Below are positions 53,241-60,896 of a stretch of 64,000 nt of DNA, piece after piece; within the stretch, counting starts at the first letter, position 1, and the number at the start of each line of letters is the position of its first letter. Origin of the DNA: Streptomyces sp. NBC_01723 (lineage in GTDB: Bacteria > Actinomycetota > Actinomycetes > Streptomycetales > Streptomycetaceae); the NCBI RefSeq assembly GCF_036246005.1, contig NZ_CP109171.1:3832001-3896000 (forward strand). Reading direction: 5' to 3'. The notes below the pieces were generated by a model. That model had not been told where the DNA came from. It did no database searches and worked only from the letters and a program-made list of their open reading frames with translations. A program made the translations under genes and the position numbers.

Positions 53241-53574
53241 TCCCGGTGTGTGGTGCTGAGCAGGTCCCTTCAGACTACCCGTACAAAATTTCTACGCGCG
53301 TAGCCTTGGAGGAAACTACGTGAGCCCGATCACGATTGGGCATCGGTGGGGGACGCCCGAGAAAAGCTTCGGGAAAGATCCCGGATCGACCCCGGACAGC
53401 TATTGCGCGGCGGACACGCCAAGAGATTTAGTCGAGCTTCCCATTGCAATGCCGGGCACTGTACAAATGAAATGTCATTAGCCGATACTTTGCCCAATTA
53501 CAGGCGAACAGTCGGCATCATCGCGACGTCTTGGCACGTCATCGCGGAGATGCCGCACGAAGGGACCGATATTC
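53241..53574. other. Divergent promoter region between purS and the Lsr2-like gene
   Basis: About 330 bp without a gene. It contains the CTACGCGCGTAG palindrome (53292-53303) and unusually AT-rich stretches around 53280-53300 and 53440-53520. Such AT-rich DNA is preferred by Lsr2-type proteins, so the downstream gene may regulate itself here. No clear -35/-10 pair. Confidence 0.45.
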
Positions 53575-53892
53575 GTGGCGCAGCGTGTCGTGGTCACTCT
53601 CTTTGACGACATCGACGGCTCGGAAGCGGCGGAGACGATCGCCTTCGGTGTGGACGGCCGGATGTACGAGATCGACCTGAACGAAACCAATGCCCGGAAA
53701 CTGCGCAAGGCCCTGGAGCCGTACGTGTCGGCCGGCCGCAAGCGGTCGAGGTCCGGCAAGGCGTACCGGCAGACGGAGGTCGCGCCGGACCCGGCGGCGG
53801 TCCGGGCCTGGGCCCAGGCCAACAAGATGGACGTGCCCGCGCGGGGCCGGATCCCGAAGAAGGTCTACGAGGCGTTCGCCGCGGCCCGGTGA
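53575..53892 (+). CDS. lsrL: Lsr2-like nucleoid-associated protein
   Basis: A 105-residue H-NS-like xenogeneic silencer. The N-terminal dimerisation part is QRVVVTLFDDIDGSEAAETIAFGVDGRMYEIDLNETNARKLRKALEPYVSAGRK. The C-terminal DNA-binding part is RAWAQANKMDVPARGRIPKKVYEAF, whose RGR enters the minor groove of AT-rich DNA. Streptomyces have two paralogues; the position next to purS matches the second one (LsrL, SCO4076) as I remember it. GTG 53575 has AAGGGA nine bases upstream. Confidence 0.9.
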   Translation: MAQRVVVTLFDDIDGSEAAETIAFGVDGRMYEIDLNETNARKLRKALEPYVSAGRKRSRSGKAYRQTEVAPDPAAVRAWAQANKMDVPARGRIPKKVYEAFAAAR

Positions 53893-53965
53893 GCCCGGCG
53901 GCGGCCGACGGCCGCTCAGTCGCCCCTCGCGGCAACCGACTTGCGCGGCACCCCGGGTGATCAGC

Positions 53966-53971
53966 TAAAGT
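53966..53971 (+). promoter_or_regulatory. Likely -10 element of tRNA-Gly (TCC)
   Basis: TAAAGT lies 48 bases before the tRNA. A weak TTGCGC at 53941-53946 is 19 bp upstream. Confidence 0.4.
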
Positions 53972-54019
53972 CTGGAGCACGCCGAGGGGCGAGGCCGAAG
54001 GGCCGGGCCCACGGAACAT

Positions 54020-54091
54020 GCGGGTGTAGTTCAGTAGTAGAACATCCCCCTTCCAGGGGGAAGGCGCAGTGTGCAATTCCTGTCACCCGCT
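54020..54091 (+). tRNA. tRNA-Gly (TCC)
   Basis: A 72-nt cloverleaf with anticodon loop CTTCCAG (TCC) and acceptor GCGGGTG/CACCCGC. CCA is not encoded. Confidence 0.93.
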
Positions 54092-54171
54092 CTGCATCGC
54101 CGTACCGATGACCCGATTGGATCAGGTAGGCTGGTGCTCGCACCGATCGGTGAAGGCCGGTCGGCGGCAAT

Positions 54172-54244
54172 GCGGACGTAGCTCAGTTGGTAGAGCGCAA
54201 CCTTGCCAAGGTTGAGGTCGCGAGTTCGAGCCTCGTCGTCCGCT
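54172..54244 (+). tRNA. tRNA-Gly (GCC), copy 1
   Basis: A 73-nt cloverleaf with anticodon loop CTTGCCA (GCC) and acceptor GCGGACG/CGTCCGC. Very similar to the tRNA-Gly at 58140, differing by compensatory changes in the acceptor stem and one base in the T arm. Confidence 0.94.
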
Positions 54245-54253
54245 CGGGAATCA

Positions 54254-54284
54254 GACCCCGGTCCTCCACGGACCGGGGTCTTTT
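54254..54284 (+). terminator. Terminator after tRNA-Gly (GCC) copy 1
   Basis: GACCCCGGTCC and GGACCGGGGTC form a perfect 11-bp stem with a 5-nt loop, followed by TTTT. Confidence 0.9.
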
Positions 54285-54387
54285 CGTGCGCCCGGTGACG
54301 CCCGGCGACTCCACCCCTGACATTTGTCATGTCCGGTGATGACGGCCCGCACTGTTACGCGGCCCGGATGCCCGGAAGGCTTGAAGC

Positions 54388-55380
54388 ATGCAAACCAACG
54401 GACACGAACACGTGATTGAGGTCACCGACCTGCGGCGGGTGTACGGGGGCGGGTTCGAGGCCGTGCGCGGTATCGACTTCTCCGTGCGCCGCGGCGAGGT
54501 CTTCGCGCTGCTGGGTACCAACGGCGCCGGGAAGACCTCGACGGTCGAACTGCTGGAAGGGCTCGCCGCCCCCGCCGGCGGCCGGGTACGCGTCCTCGGG
54601 CACGACCCCTACACCGAGCGTGCCGCCGTACGCCCCCGCACCGGGGTCATGCTCCAGGAGGGCGGCTTCCCCTCCGAGCTGACCGTCGCCGAGACGGCCC
54701 GCATGTGGGCGGGGTGCGTGAGCGGCGCCCGCCCGCCGGCCGAGGTCCTGGACCTGGTCGGCCTGGAGACGAAGACCGACACCCGCGTGAAGCAGCTCTC
54801 CGGGGGCCAGCGACGCCGGCTCGACCTGGCGCTCGCGCTGCTCGGCGACCCCGAGGTGCTCTTCCTCGACGAACCCAGCACCGGACTGGACGCCGAAGGC
54901 CGCCGGGACACCTGGGAGTTGGTGAGCGCCCTGCGCGACCAGGGCACGACCGTGCTGCTGACCACGCACTACCTCGAAGAGGCCGAGAACCTCGCCGACC
55001 GGCTCGCGATCATGCACGAGGGCCGGATCGCCGCCACCGGCACTCCGGCCGAGGTGACCGCCGCACAGCCGTCCCGGATCTCCTTCGAACTGCCCACGGG
55101 CTACTTCGTCGGCGACCTCCCCCCGCTCGACGGCATGGGGATCGAGGGCCACGAGGTCGAGGGCCGGATGGTGAGGCTGCGCACCCGCGAACTCCAGCGC
55201 GCGGCCACCAACCTGCTGGTGTGGGCCGGCCAGGCCGGAGTGGAGCTGCGCCGCCTGGACGTCCGCTCGGCCTCCCTGGAAGAGGCCTTCCTGAGCATCG
55301 CCAAAGAGGTGTCCGCGAGGACCGCCGACGGGGCGCCCGACGGAACCGCTCCCGAGACGACGAAGGAGTACGCGACATGA
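54388..55380 (+). CDS. ABC exporter ATP-binding protein (DrrA type)
   Basis: A 330-residue ATPase. LLGTNGAGKTSTVE is Walker A, VKQLSGGQRRRLDLALALL the signature, and VLFLDEPSTGLDAEGR Walker B; TTHYLEEAENLADR holds the H-loop. The C-terminal 100 residues are the DrrA-type extension. It pairs with the next membrane protein, whose ATGA start overlaps this stop by four bases. These exporters remove drugs, lipids or antibiotics. Confidence 0.93.
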   Translation: MQTNGHEHVIEVTDLRRVYGGGFEAVRGIDFSVRRGEVFALLGTNGAGKTSTVELLEGLAAPAGGRVRVLGHDPYTERAAVRPRTGVMLQEGGFPSELTVAETARMWAGCVSGARPPAEVLDLVGLETKTDTRVKQLSGGQRRRLDLALALLGDPEVLFLDEPSTGLDAEGRRDTWELVSALRDQGTTVLLTTHYLEEAENLADRLAIMHEGRIAATGTPAEVTAAQPSRISFELPTGYFVGDLPPLDGMGIEGHEVEGRMVRLRTRELQRAATNLLVWAGQAGVELRRLDVRSASLEEAFLSIAKEVSARTADGAPDGTAPETTKEYAT

Positions 55381-56189
55381 GCGCCACCAGCACCCGGGCC
55401 GCGGCACCCGCCGTGAACACCCCGGTCAGCACGCCGAGGACGCGCATGACCGCCCTCGCCCGCGCCGAACTCACCCTGCTCGGACGGAACAAGGGCACCC
55501 TGTTCGCCGCCCTGTTCGTGCCGCTGGTGCTGCCGTTCAGCGTGAAGTCGGCGGCCAAGGAGATGGACCTCGCCGGGGCCGGACTGACCACCGGCACGCT
55601 GGTCCTGCCCGCCGCCATCGGCTTCTCCCTGCTGTTCGCCGTCTACTCGGCCCTCGTCGGCGTCTTCGTCGTCCGCCGCGAGGAACTCGTCCTCAAGCGG
55701 CTGCGCACCGGCGAACTGCGCGACGGGGAGATCCTCGCCGGATCCGCGACCCCCGCCCTGCTCAGCGGGCTCGTGCAGTCCCTGCTGCTCGCCGTGGGCT
55801 GCGCCGTGCTGCTCGACCTGTCCGCGCCGTCCGCGGTCCACCTCTCCGTCCTCGGACTGCTGCTCGGTCTCGTGCTGTGCGCCGCGCTCGCCGGGGTCAG
55901 CGCGAGCTTCACCAGGACCGGGGAGAGCGCGCAGGTCACCCCGCTGCCCTTCATGTTCGTCTCGATGCTCGGCTCCGGCATGTTCGTGCCGCTGGAACTG
56001 CTCCCCGACCGCCTGGCCGCCGTCTGCGAACTGCTGCCGATGACGCCGGTGATCACCCTGGTGCGCGGCGGCTGGACCGGCGACCTGTCGGGCGGCGAGG
56101 CGCTGGGCGCCGTGGTGACGGCGGTGGCCTGGACCGTGGTCGCGGTGTTTGCTGTACGACGGTGGTTCCGCTGGGAGCCACGGCACTGA
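55377..56189 (+). CDS. ABC-2 type exporter permease
   Basis: A 270-residue protein with six membrane segments (GTLFAALFVPLVLPFSV, AAIGFSLLFAVYSALVGVFVV, ALLSGLVQSLLLAVGCAVLL and others). The ABC-2 pattern includes RREELVLKRLRTGELRDGEILAGSATPALL and GMFVPLELLPDRLAAVCELLPMTPV. Coupled to the ATPase by ATGA overlap and followed by a histidine kinase 26 bases later. Confidence 0.9.
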   Translation: MSATSTRAAAPAVNTPVSTPRTRMTALARAELTLLGRNKGTLFAALFVPLVLPFSVKSAAKEMDLAGAGLTTGTLVLPAAIGFSLLFAVYSALVGVFVVRREELVLKRLRTGELRDGEILAGSATPALLSGLVQSLLLAVGCAVLLDLSAPSAVHLSVLGLLLGLVLCAALAGVSASFTRTGESAQVTPLPFMFVSMLGSGMFVPLELLPDRLAAVCELLPMTPVITLVRGGWTGDLSGGEALGAVVTAVAWTVVAVFAVRRWFRWEPRH

Positions 56190-56215
56190 CGTACGGGACG
56201 GGCGAGACGTACGGG

Positions 56216-57505
56216 ATGAGCGGGAGCGGCGGGCGGATGCGCAGGCCAGGCGGATGGTGGCGGCGGAAGAACACGCCGGAGAAGGTGGAGACGTACACGC
56301 GGTGGTCGTTCCACTTCTTCGGGGTGTGCGAGATCGGCGGCATCGGCCTGGCGACCTACGGCCAGGTGGGGCCGGGACTCGCGACCGCGCTGTCCCTGAT
56401 GGTCGTCGCGCACGCCGCGGTGTGCATGGCGACCGCTTCACGAGCCCTGGACTGGACCCTCGGCCGCCGGCCGTGGCCGGTACGGCGGCTGTGGACGCTC
56501 GGCGCGGTCACCGCCCTCCTCGCGATCGCCGCGATCGCTCTCGTGGAGCACGGGCCCCGGGGCGCGGAGGTCGACTCGGCGGCCCTCGGTGTCTTCGTGG
56601 GAGTGCAGGGCTTCGGCGTCGGCGTGCTGGCCCTCGGTGCGCACGACCGGCGGCGGCGCGTCATGGGGCTGGTCGTCGGCTTCTCGGTCGGCGCGGGGCT
56701 CGTGGCCTTCGCGCTGGGTCTGTCCTGGCTCAGCGCGCTGATCACGGCGTGCGCCCTGGTGGTGGGCGGGGCGTTCCTCGCCTTCACCGCGGTGTTCTCC
56801 GTCTGGCTGCTCAAGGCGGTCTACGCGCTCGACGAGGCCAAGGAGACCCGGGCCCGGCTCGCGGTGGCCGAGGAAAGGCTGCGGTTCGGCCGGGACCTGC
56901 ACGACGTGATGGGGAGGAACCTGGCGGTGATCGCGCTCAAGAGCGAACTGGCCGTCCAGTTGTCCCGGCGCGGGCGGCCGGAGGCGGTGGAGCAGATGAT
57001 CGAGGCGCAGCGCATCGCGCAGGAGTCGCAGCGCGAGGTCCGGGACGTCGTACGCGGCTACCGGGAGGTCGACCTCGAGGTCGAGCTGGCCGGTGCCCGG
57101 GGCGTGCTCTCGGCGGCGGGCATCGTGGCGGAGGTCACCGGTGATACGGCCGGGCTGCCCGCCGAGGTGCAGTCCGCGCTGGGCTGGGTGGTGCGGGAGG
57201 CGACCACCAACGTACTGCGGCACGGGGACGCCAAGAGGGTGGCCGTGGCCGTGCGGATGCCGGAAGGGCGGGTAGTGCTGACGGTGGAGAACGACGGGGT
57301 CCCGGACGGCACCGGTCCCTCGGCGGACGCGGACGCGGACGCGCCCGCCGGGACCGGCGGTTCCGGGCTGGCCGGGCTGCGGGAGCGGCTGTCCGTGGTG
57401 GACGGGACGCTGGAGGCGGGGACCGTGCGCAAGGGCGTGTTCCGGGTGACGGCCGAGGTGCCGCTGCCACCGCACACCCCGGCCGCGCGGGAGGTGGCGT
57501 CGTGA
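56216..57505 (+). CDS. Sensor histidine kinase (DesK/NarL type)
   Basis: About 429 residues. Six membrane segments fill residues about 25-190. The dimerisation helix has RLRFGRDLHDVMGRNLAVIALKSELA, with the phospho-accepting His in DLHD. A HATPase domain follows: WVVREATTNVLRHGDAKRVAV (N box) and GGSGLAGLRERLSVVDGTL (G box). ATG 56216 and ATG 56237 are both possible. Its TGA overlaps the regulator's GTG by four bases. ABC transporter plus this kinase type often senses membrane fluidity or antibiotics. Confidence 0.9.
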   Translation: MSGSGGRMRRPGGWWRRKNTPEKVETYTRWSFHFFGVCEIGGIGLATYGQVGPGLATALSLMVVAHAAVCMATASRALDWTLGRRPWPVRRLWTLGAVTALLAIAAIALVEHGPRGAEVDSAALGVFVGVQGFGVGVLALGAHDRRRRVMGLVVGFSVGAGLVAFALGLSWLSALITACALVVGGAFLAFTAVFSVWLLKAVYALDEAKETRARLAVAEERLRFGRDLHDVMGRNLAVIALKSELAVQLSRRGRPEAVEQMIEAQRIAQESQREVRDVVRGYREVDLEVELAGARGVLSAAGIVAEVTGDTAGLPAEVQSALGWVVREATTNVLRHGDAKRVAVAVRMPEGRVVLTVENDGVPDGTGPSADADADAPAGTGGSGLAGLRERLSVVDGTLEAGTVRKGVFRVTAEVPLPPHTPAAREVAS

Positions 57506-58116
57506 CGGACCCCGTGCGCGTGCTGCTCGCCGACGACGAGCACCTCATCCGCGGCGCCCTGGCCGCCCTGCTCTCCCTGGAGGACGACCTCGTCGTGGTC
57601 GCCGAGGCTGCCACCGGTCCGGAGGCCCTGGCGATGGCGCGGGCCCACGCGCCGGACGTCGCCGTACTGGATCTGCAGATGCCCGGCGCCGACGGTGTGA
57701 AGGTCGCCACATCGCTGCGGGCCGAGCTGCCCGCCTGCAAGGTGCTGATCGTGACCAGCCACGGCCGGCCCGGCCACCTGAAACGGGCGCTCGCGGCGGG
57801 GGTGCGCGGGTTCGTGCCCAAGACGACCAGCGCCCAGCGGCTCGCCGAGCTGATCCGCACGGTGCACGCCGGAAACCGTTACGTCGACCCGGAGTTGGCC
57901 GCCGACGCGATCTCCGCCGGGGACTCGCCGCTGACCGCGCGCGAGACGGAAGTACTGGAACACGCCGCCGACGGAGCGCCCGTGTCGGAGATCGCGGAGC
58001 GCGCCGCGCTCGCCGAGGGGACCGTGCGGAACTACCTGTCGTCGGCGGCCGGCAAGCTCGGGGCGGAGAACCGGCACGCGGCGGTGCGCCTCGCACGGGA
58101 GCGGGGTTGGGTATAG
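57502..58116 (+). CDS. NarL/FixJ-family response regulator
   Basis: A 204-residue DNA-binding regulator. The receiver domain (about 1-120) has the acidic pair LLADDEH, the phospho-acceptor in DVAVLDLQMPGADG and the Lys in FVPKTTSA. The LuxR-type helix-turn-helix (about 140-200) has LTARETEVLEHAADGAPVSEIAERAALAEGTVRNYLSSAAGKLGAENR. GTGA overlap with the kinase. It likely controls the upstream ABC operon. TATAGT at its 3' end (58112-58117) is the -10 of the following tRNA. Confidence 0.93.
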   Translation: MTDPVRVLLADDEHLIRGALAALLSLEDDLVVVAEAATGPEALAMARAHAPDVAVLDLQMPGADGVKVATSLRAELPACKVLIVTSHGRPGHLKRALAAGVRGFVPKTTSAQRLAELIRTVHAGNRYVDPELAADAISAGDSPLTARETEVLEHAADGAPVSEIAERAALAEGTVRNYLSSAAGKLGAENRHAAVRLARERGWV

Positions 58117-58117
58117 T
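58112..58117 (+). promoter_or_regulatory. Likely -10 element of tRNA-Gly (GCC) copy 2
   Basis: TATAGT overlaps the stop codon of the response regulator and lies 22 bases before the tRNA. No good -35 is visible. Confidence 0.45.
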
Positions 58118-58139
58118 GGCTGACGCGCCACGGCGCAGT

Positions 58140-58212
58140 GCGAACGTAGCTCAGTTGGTAGAGCGCAACCTTGCCAAGGTTGAGGTCGCGAGTTCGAACC
58201 TCGTCGTTCGCT
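58140..58212 (+). tRNA. tRNA-Gly (GCC), copy 2
   Basis: A 73-nt cloverleaf with anticodon GCC. The acceptor GCGAACG/CGTTCGC differs from copy 1 by a compensated G-C to A-T pair, and the T loop differs by one base. Confidence 0.94.
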
Positions 58213-58220
58213 CCGTGTGA

Positions 58221-58248
58221 GAAGCCCCCGGCTCCGGCCGGGGGCTTC
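58221..58248. terminator. Terminator between tRNA-Gly and purC
   Basis: GAAGCCCCCGGC and GCCGGGGGCTTC form a 12-bp stem with a TCCG loop, between the convergent tRNA and purC genes. Confidence 0.85.
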
Positions 58249-58272
58249 TTCGTGTCCGAGGGGCCGCGGCCG

Positions 58273-59172
58273 CTACGACCAGCTCAGGCCGGTCAGGAGT
58301 TCGTACGCCTCGACGTACTTGGCGCGGGTGGCGTCCACGACCTGCTGCGGCAGCGGCGGCGGGGGCTGCTCGCTCCTGCGGTCCCAGCCGGACTCCGCCG
58401 AGGTCAGCCAGTCCCGCACGAACTGCTTGTCGTACGACGGCTGCGCGCGGCCCGGCTGCCACTGGTCGGCCGGCCAGAACCGGGACGAGTCCGGGGTGAG
58501 GACCTCGTCGGCGAGGACCAGGTCGTCCCCGTCGAAGCCGAACTCGAACTTGGTGTCCGCAAGGACGATGCCGCGCTCGCGGGCGATGTCGCGGGCGCGG
58601 GAGTAGACGGCGAGGGTGGCCTGGCGCAGGGCGGCGGCGGTGTCCGCGCCGACCTGGCGGGCGACCTCCTCGTAGGAGACGTTCTCGTCGTGCTCGCCGA
58701 CCTCGGCCTTGGTGGCCGGGGTGAAGATCGGGGCGGGCAGCTCCGAGCCGTCGACGAGGCCCTCGGGGAGGGCGAGGCCGCAGACGGTGCGGGTCTGGTC
58801 GTACTCCGCGAGCCCGGAGCCGGTGAGGTAGCCCCGGGCCACGCACTCCACGGGGACCATCCGCAGCGACTTGCAGACCAGGGCGCGGCCCTCCCAGTCG
58901 GCGGGGGCGCCGGGGGGCAGCTCGGTGCTCAGGACGTGGTTGGGGGCCAGGTCGGCGAGCTGGTCGAACCACCACAGGGAGAGCTGGGTGAGGACCTGGC
59001 CCTTGTCCGGGATCTCGGTCGGCAGCACCCAGTCGTAGGCGGAGATGCGGTCGCTGGCGACCATCACGAGGTCGCCCGCCTCGTTCCGGTACAGCTCGCG
59101 CACCTTGCCGGTGTGCAGGTGCACCAGACCCGGAACCTGGATCGGCTCGGGCTTTTCAACGAATCCGGACAC
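58273..59172 (-). CDS. purC: SAICAR synthase
   Basis: A 299-residue enzyme that joins CAIR with aspartate using ATP (purine step seven). GKVRELYRNEAGDLVMVASDRISAYD, VPVECVARGYLTGSG and GIVLADTKFEFGFDGDDLVLADEVLTPDSSRFWP are the family marks. GTG 59172. It is separate from the other purine genes, with its own upstream region. Confidence 0.96.
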   Translation of the reverse strand: MSGFVEKPEPIQVPGLVHLHTGKVRELYRNEAGDLVMVASDRISAYDWVLPTEIPDKGQVLTQLSLWWFDQLADLAPNHVLSTELPPGAPADWEGRALVCKSLRMVPVECVARGYLTGSGLAEYDQTRTVCGLALPEGLVDGSELPAPIFTPATKAEVGEHDENVSYEEVARQVGADTAAALRQATLAVYSRARDIARERGIVLADTKFEFGFDGDDLVLADEVLTPDSSRFWPADQWQPGRAQPSYDKQFVRDWLTSAESGWDRRSEQPPPPLPQQVVDATRAKYVEAYELLTGLSWS

Positions 59173-59260
59173 GGTTCCTCCCCGTGGTTCTGTCCAAGTA
59201 CGTCGATTGTCCCGTACGTCGCGGGGAGGGCGACGGGCGGGGCAGTACCCGTGTGTGCGG

Positions 59261-60721
59261 TCAGTCGCGTTTGCAGATGCGGTCCAGGAGGTTGGCGGTG
59301 GCGCGCTGGACGCGTGGGTCGACGTGGCCGGGGCGGTCCAGGGCCGGGGACCACGCGAACGTCCCGGACGCGAAGACCCAGGCGCCCGACGGGGCCCGGT
59401 ACAGCGAGGTCTCCTGGTGGCGCCGGGCGCCGTGCGCGTCGGTGTACGGGGAGTGGGCGAGCAGGACCCGCTCGTCGTGCGCGGGGAGCGCGGTGCGCGG
59501 GAAGTAGCGGTCGGCCTCGCCCGCCACCAGGTCCTCGATCGGGTCGCCCTCGTGGGCGCCGGTGGCTTCCCAGAGCCAGTGGCCCGCGTTGCGGACGATC
59601 ATCGGGTGCGGTTCGGGGACGCGGCCCGCGTACTGGATGCCGAGCAGTTGCTGCTCGGGGCGGTCGATCTCCCGCCACAGCGTCGGCCGGCCCGGGCCCC
59701 GGCGCTTGCGGCAGGTCAGCAGGCGGTCCGGGGCGCCGGACGGCGACGGGGCCAGCTCCACCTGCCAGTACATGGTGTTGGCGGAGAGGAAGACCAGGGA
59801 CGTGCCCCGCTCGCGGGCGAGTTCCGTGGTGCGGCGCATGGCGGCGGACCAGTACTCGTCGTGGCCGGGGAAGACCAGGCCCCGGTAGCGGGCCGGGTCG
59901 ATCCGGCCGGAGTGCAGGTCGCGGGCGTCGGCGTAGGCGAGGTCGTAGCCGTAGCGCTCGGCGAAGCGGATGAAGTCGTAGGCGTGGCCGACGTGCAGCG
60001 GCAGCCCCGCGCCCGCGTACGGCCGGTCGAAGGAGACGGTCGTGGCGGCGTCCGCCTCGCCGAGCAGCCGGCCCTCCTCATCCCAGGCGTGGTAGAGGCT
60101 GGCGCCGGTGCGGCCGTCCTCCGGGTACAGGTTGTACGCCTGCCAGGTGATGTCCGGCAGCAGGAGCAGCAGGTCGGCCGGGTGGCTGTCGCGGACCGTG
60201 AAGGGGACGTGGGAGCGGTGGCCGTCGGCGGTGGTGAGGACGGCGACGTAGGCGCCGATGCTCCAGTACGACGGGATCTGGAGCCGCCAGGAGAGCCACC
60301 AGTGGTGGCAGGAGACCGTGCGGTCGGCGGTGAGCGGCGGGGGCTGGACCATGCCGGACAGGCGGGGGCTGGTGGTGATCTTGGCGGCGCCGTCGCCGCC
60401 GTAGTGGCCGATCCGGTAGACGTCGACGCTGAACTGCTGCGGCGGGTCGACGGTGATGTGGAAGTCGACGGCCTCGCCGGGGGCGGCGGCGCCGGTGGCG
60501 GTGAAGCCCTTGATCTGGCGGCGGACGTCGTCGGCGGCGCGCGGGCCGCCGCGCTGGGCGGGAACGGTGTCCTGGTCCGCGTACCAGGCGACGACCTGGC
60601 CGGTGTCGCCGAAGTACGTCTCGCCGCCGCGCAGCCACGGGAGGGGCCCCTGTCCGAAGGGGTCCGTCACGGCGTGCGCGAGTGCTCCCGACTCCCAGCG
60701 GCGGATCTGCTCGGACCCCAT
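59261..60721 (-). CDS. N,N-dimethylformamidase beta-subunit-like protein
   Basis: A 486-residue protein. An N-terminal beta-sandwich region (about 30-170, PGEAVDFHITVDPPQQFSVDVYRIGHYGGDGA) precedes an alpha/beta region (about 180-470) with LLLLPDITWQAYNLYPEDGRTGASLYHAW, RYRGLVFPGHDEYWSAAMR, SLVFLSANTMYWQVEL and FASGTFAWSPALD. This matches the DMFase large-subunit C-terminal family. DMFase hydrolyses dimethylformamide, but most bacterial homologues have no known substrate. No signal peptide and no small-subunit gene nearby. Confidence 0.8.
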   Translation of the reverse strand: MGSEQIRRWESGALAHAVTDPFGQGPLPWLRGGETYFGDTGQVVAWYADQDTVPAQRGGPRAADDVRRQIKGFTATGAAAPGEAVDFHITVDPPQQFSVDVYRIGHYGGDGAAKITTSPRLSGMVQPPPLTADRTVSCHHWWLSWRLQIPSYWSIGAYVAVLTTADGHRSHVPFTVRDSHPADLLLLLPDITWQAYNLYPEDGRTGASLYHAWDEEGRLLGEADAATTVSFDRPYAGAGLPLHVGHAYDFIRFAERYGYDLAYADARDLHSGRIDPARYRGLVFPGHDEYWSAAMRRTTELARERGTSLVFLSANTMYWQVELAPSPSGAPDRLLTCRKRRGPGRPTLWREIDRPEQQLLGIQYAGRVPEPHPMIVRNAGHWLWEATGAHEGDPIEDLVAGEADRYFPRTALPAHDERVLLAHSPYTDAHGARRHQETSLYRAPSGAWVFASGTFAWSPALDRPGHVDPRVQRATANLLDRICKRD

Positions 60722-60896
60722 GGGACCGCCCCCTCCCTCGTGCCCCCGTGGTCATGCGTACGACGAACGCCCTTGCCCTGCGCTCGATTCGGTCCCAGCA
60801 CATCACATGTCGCACGCGTGCGGTCACTGTTCGTCGCGAAGCGGCCGTAAGTGGAATTGGGGGGTCCGATTCGGCGGGACGGTCCGTCCGGGCGCG

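Noticed and set aside
54172..58212. The two similar tRNA-Gly genes as attachment sites of an integrated element.
   Set aside because: Both are intact tRNA genes and the DNA between encodes an ordinary ABC and two-component operon; no integrase or phage gene is present.
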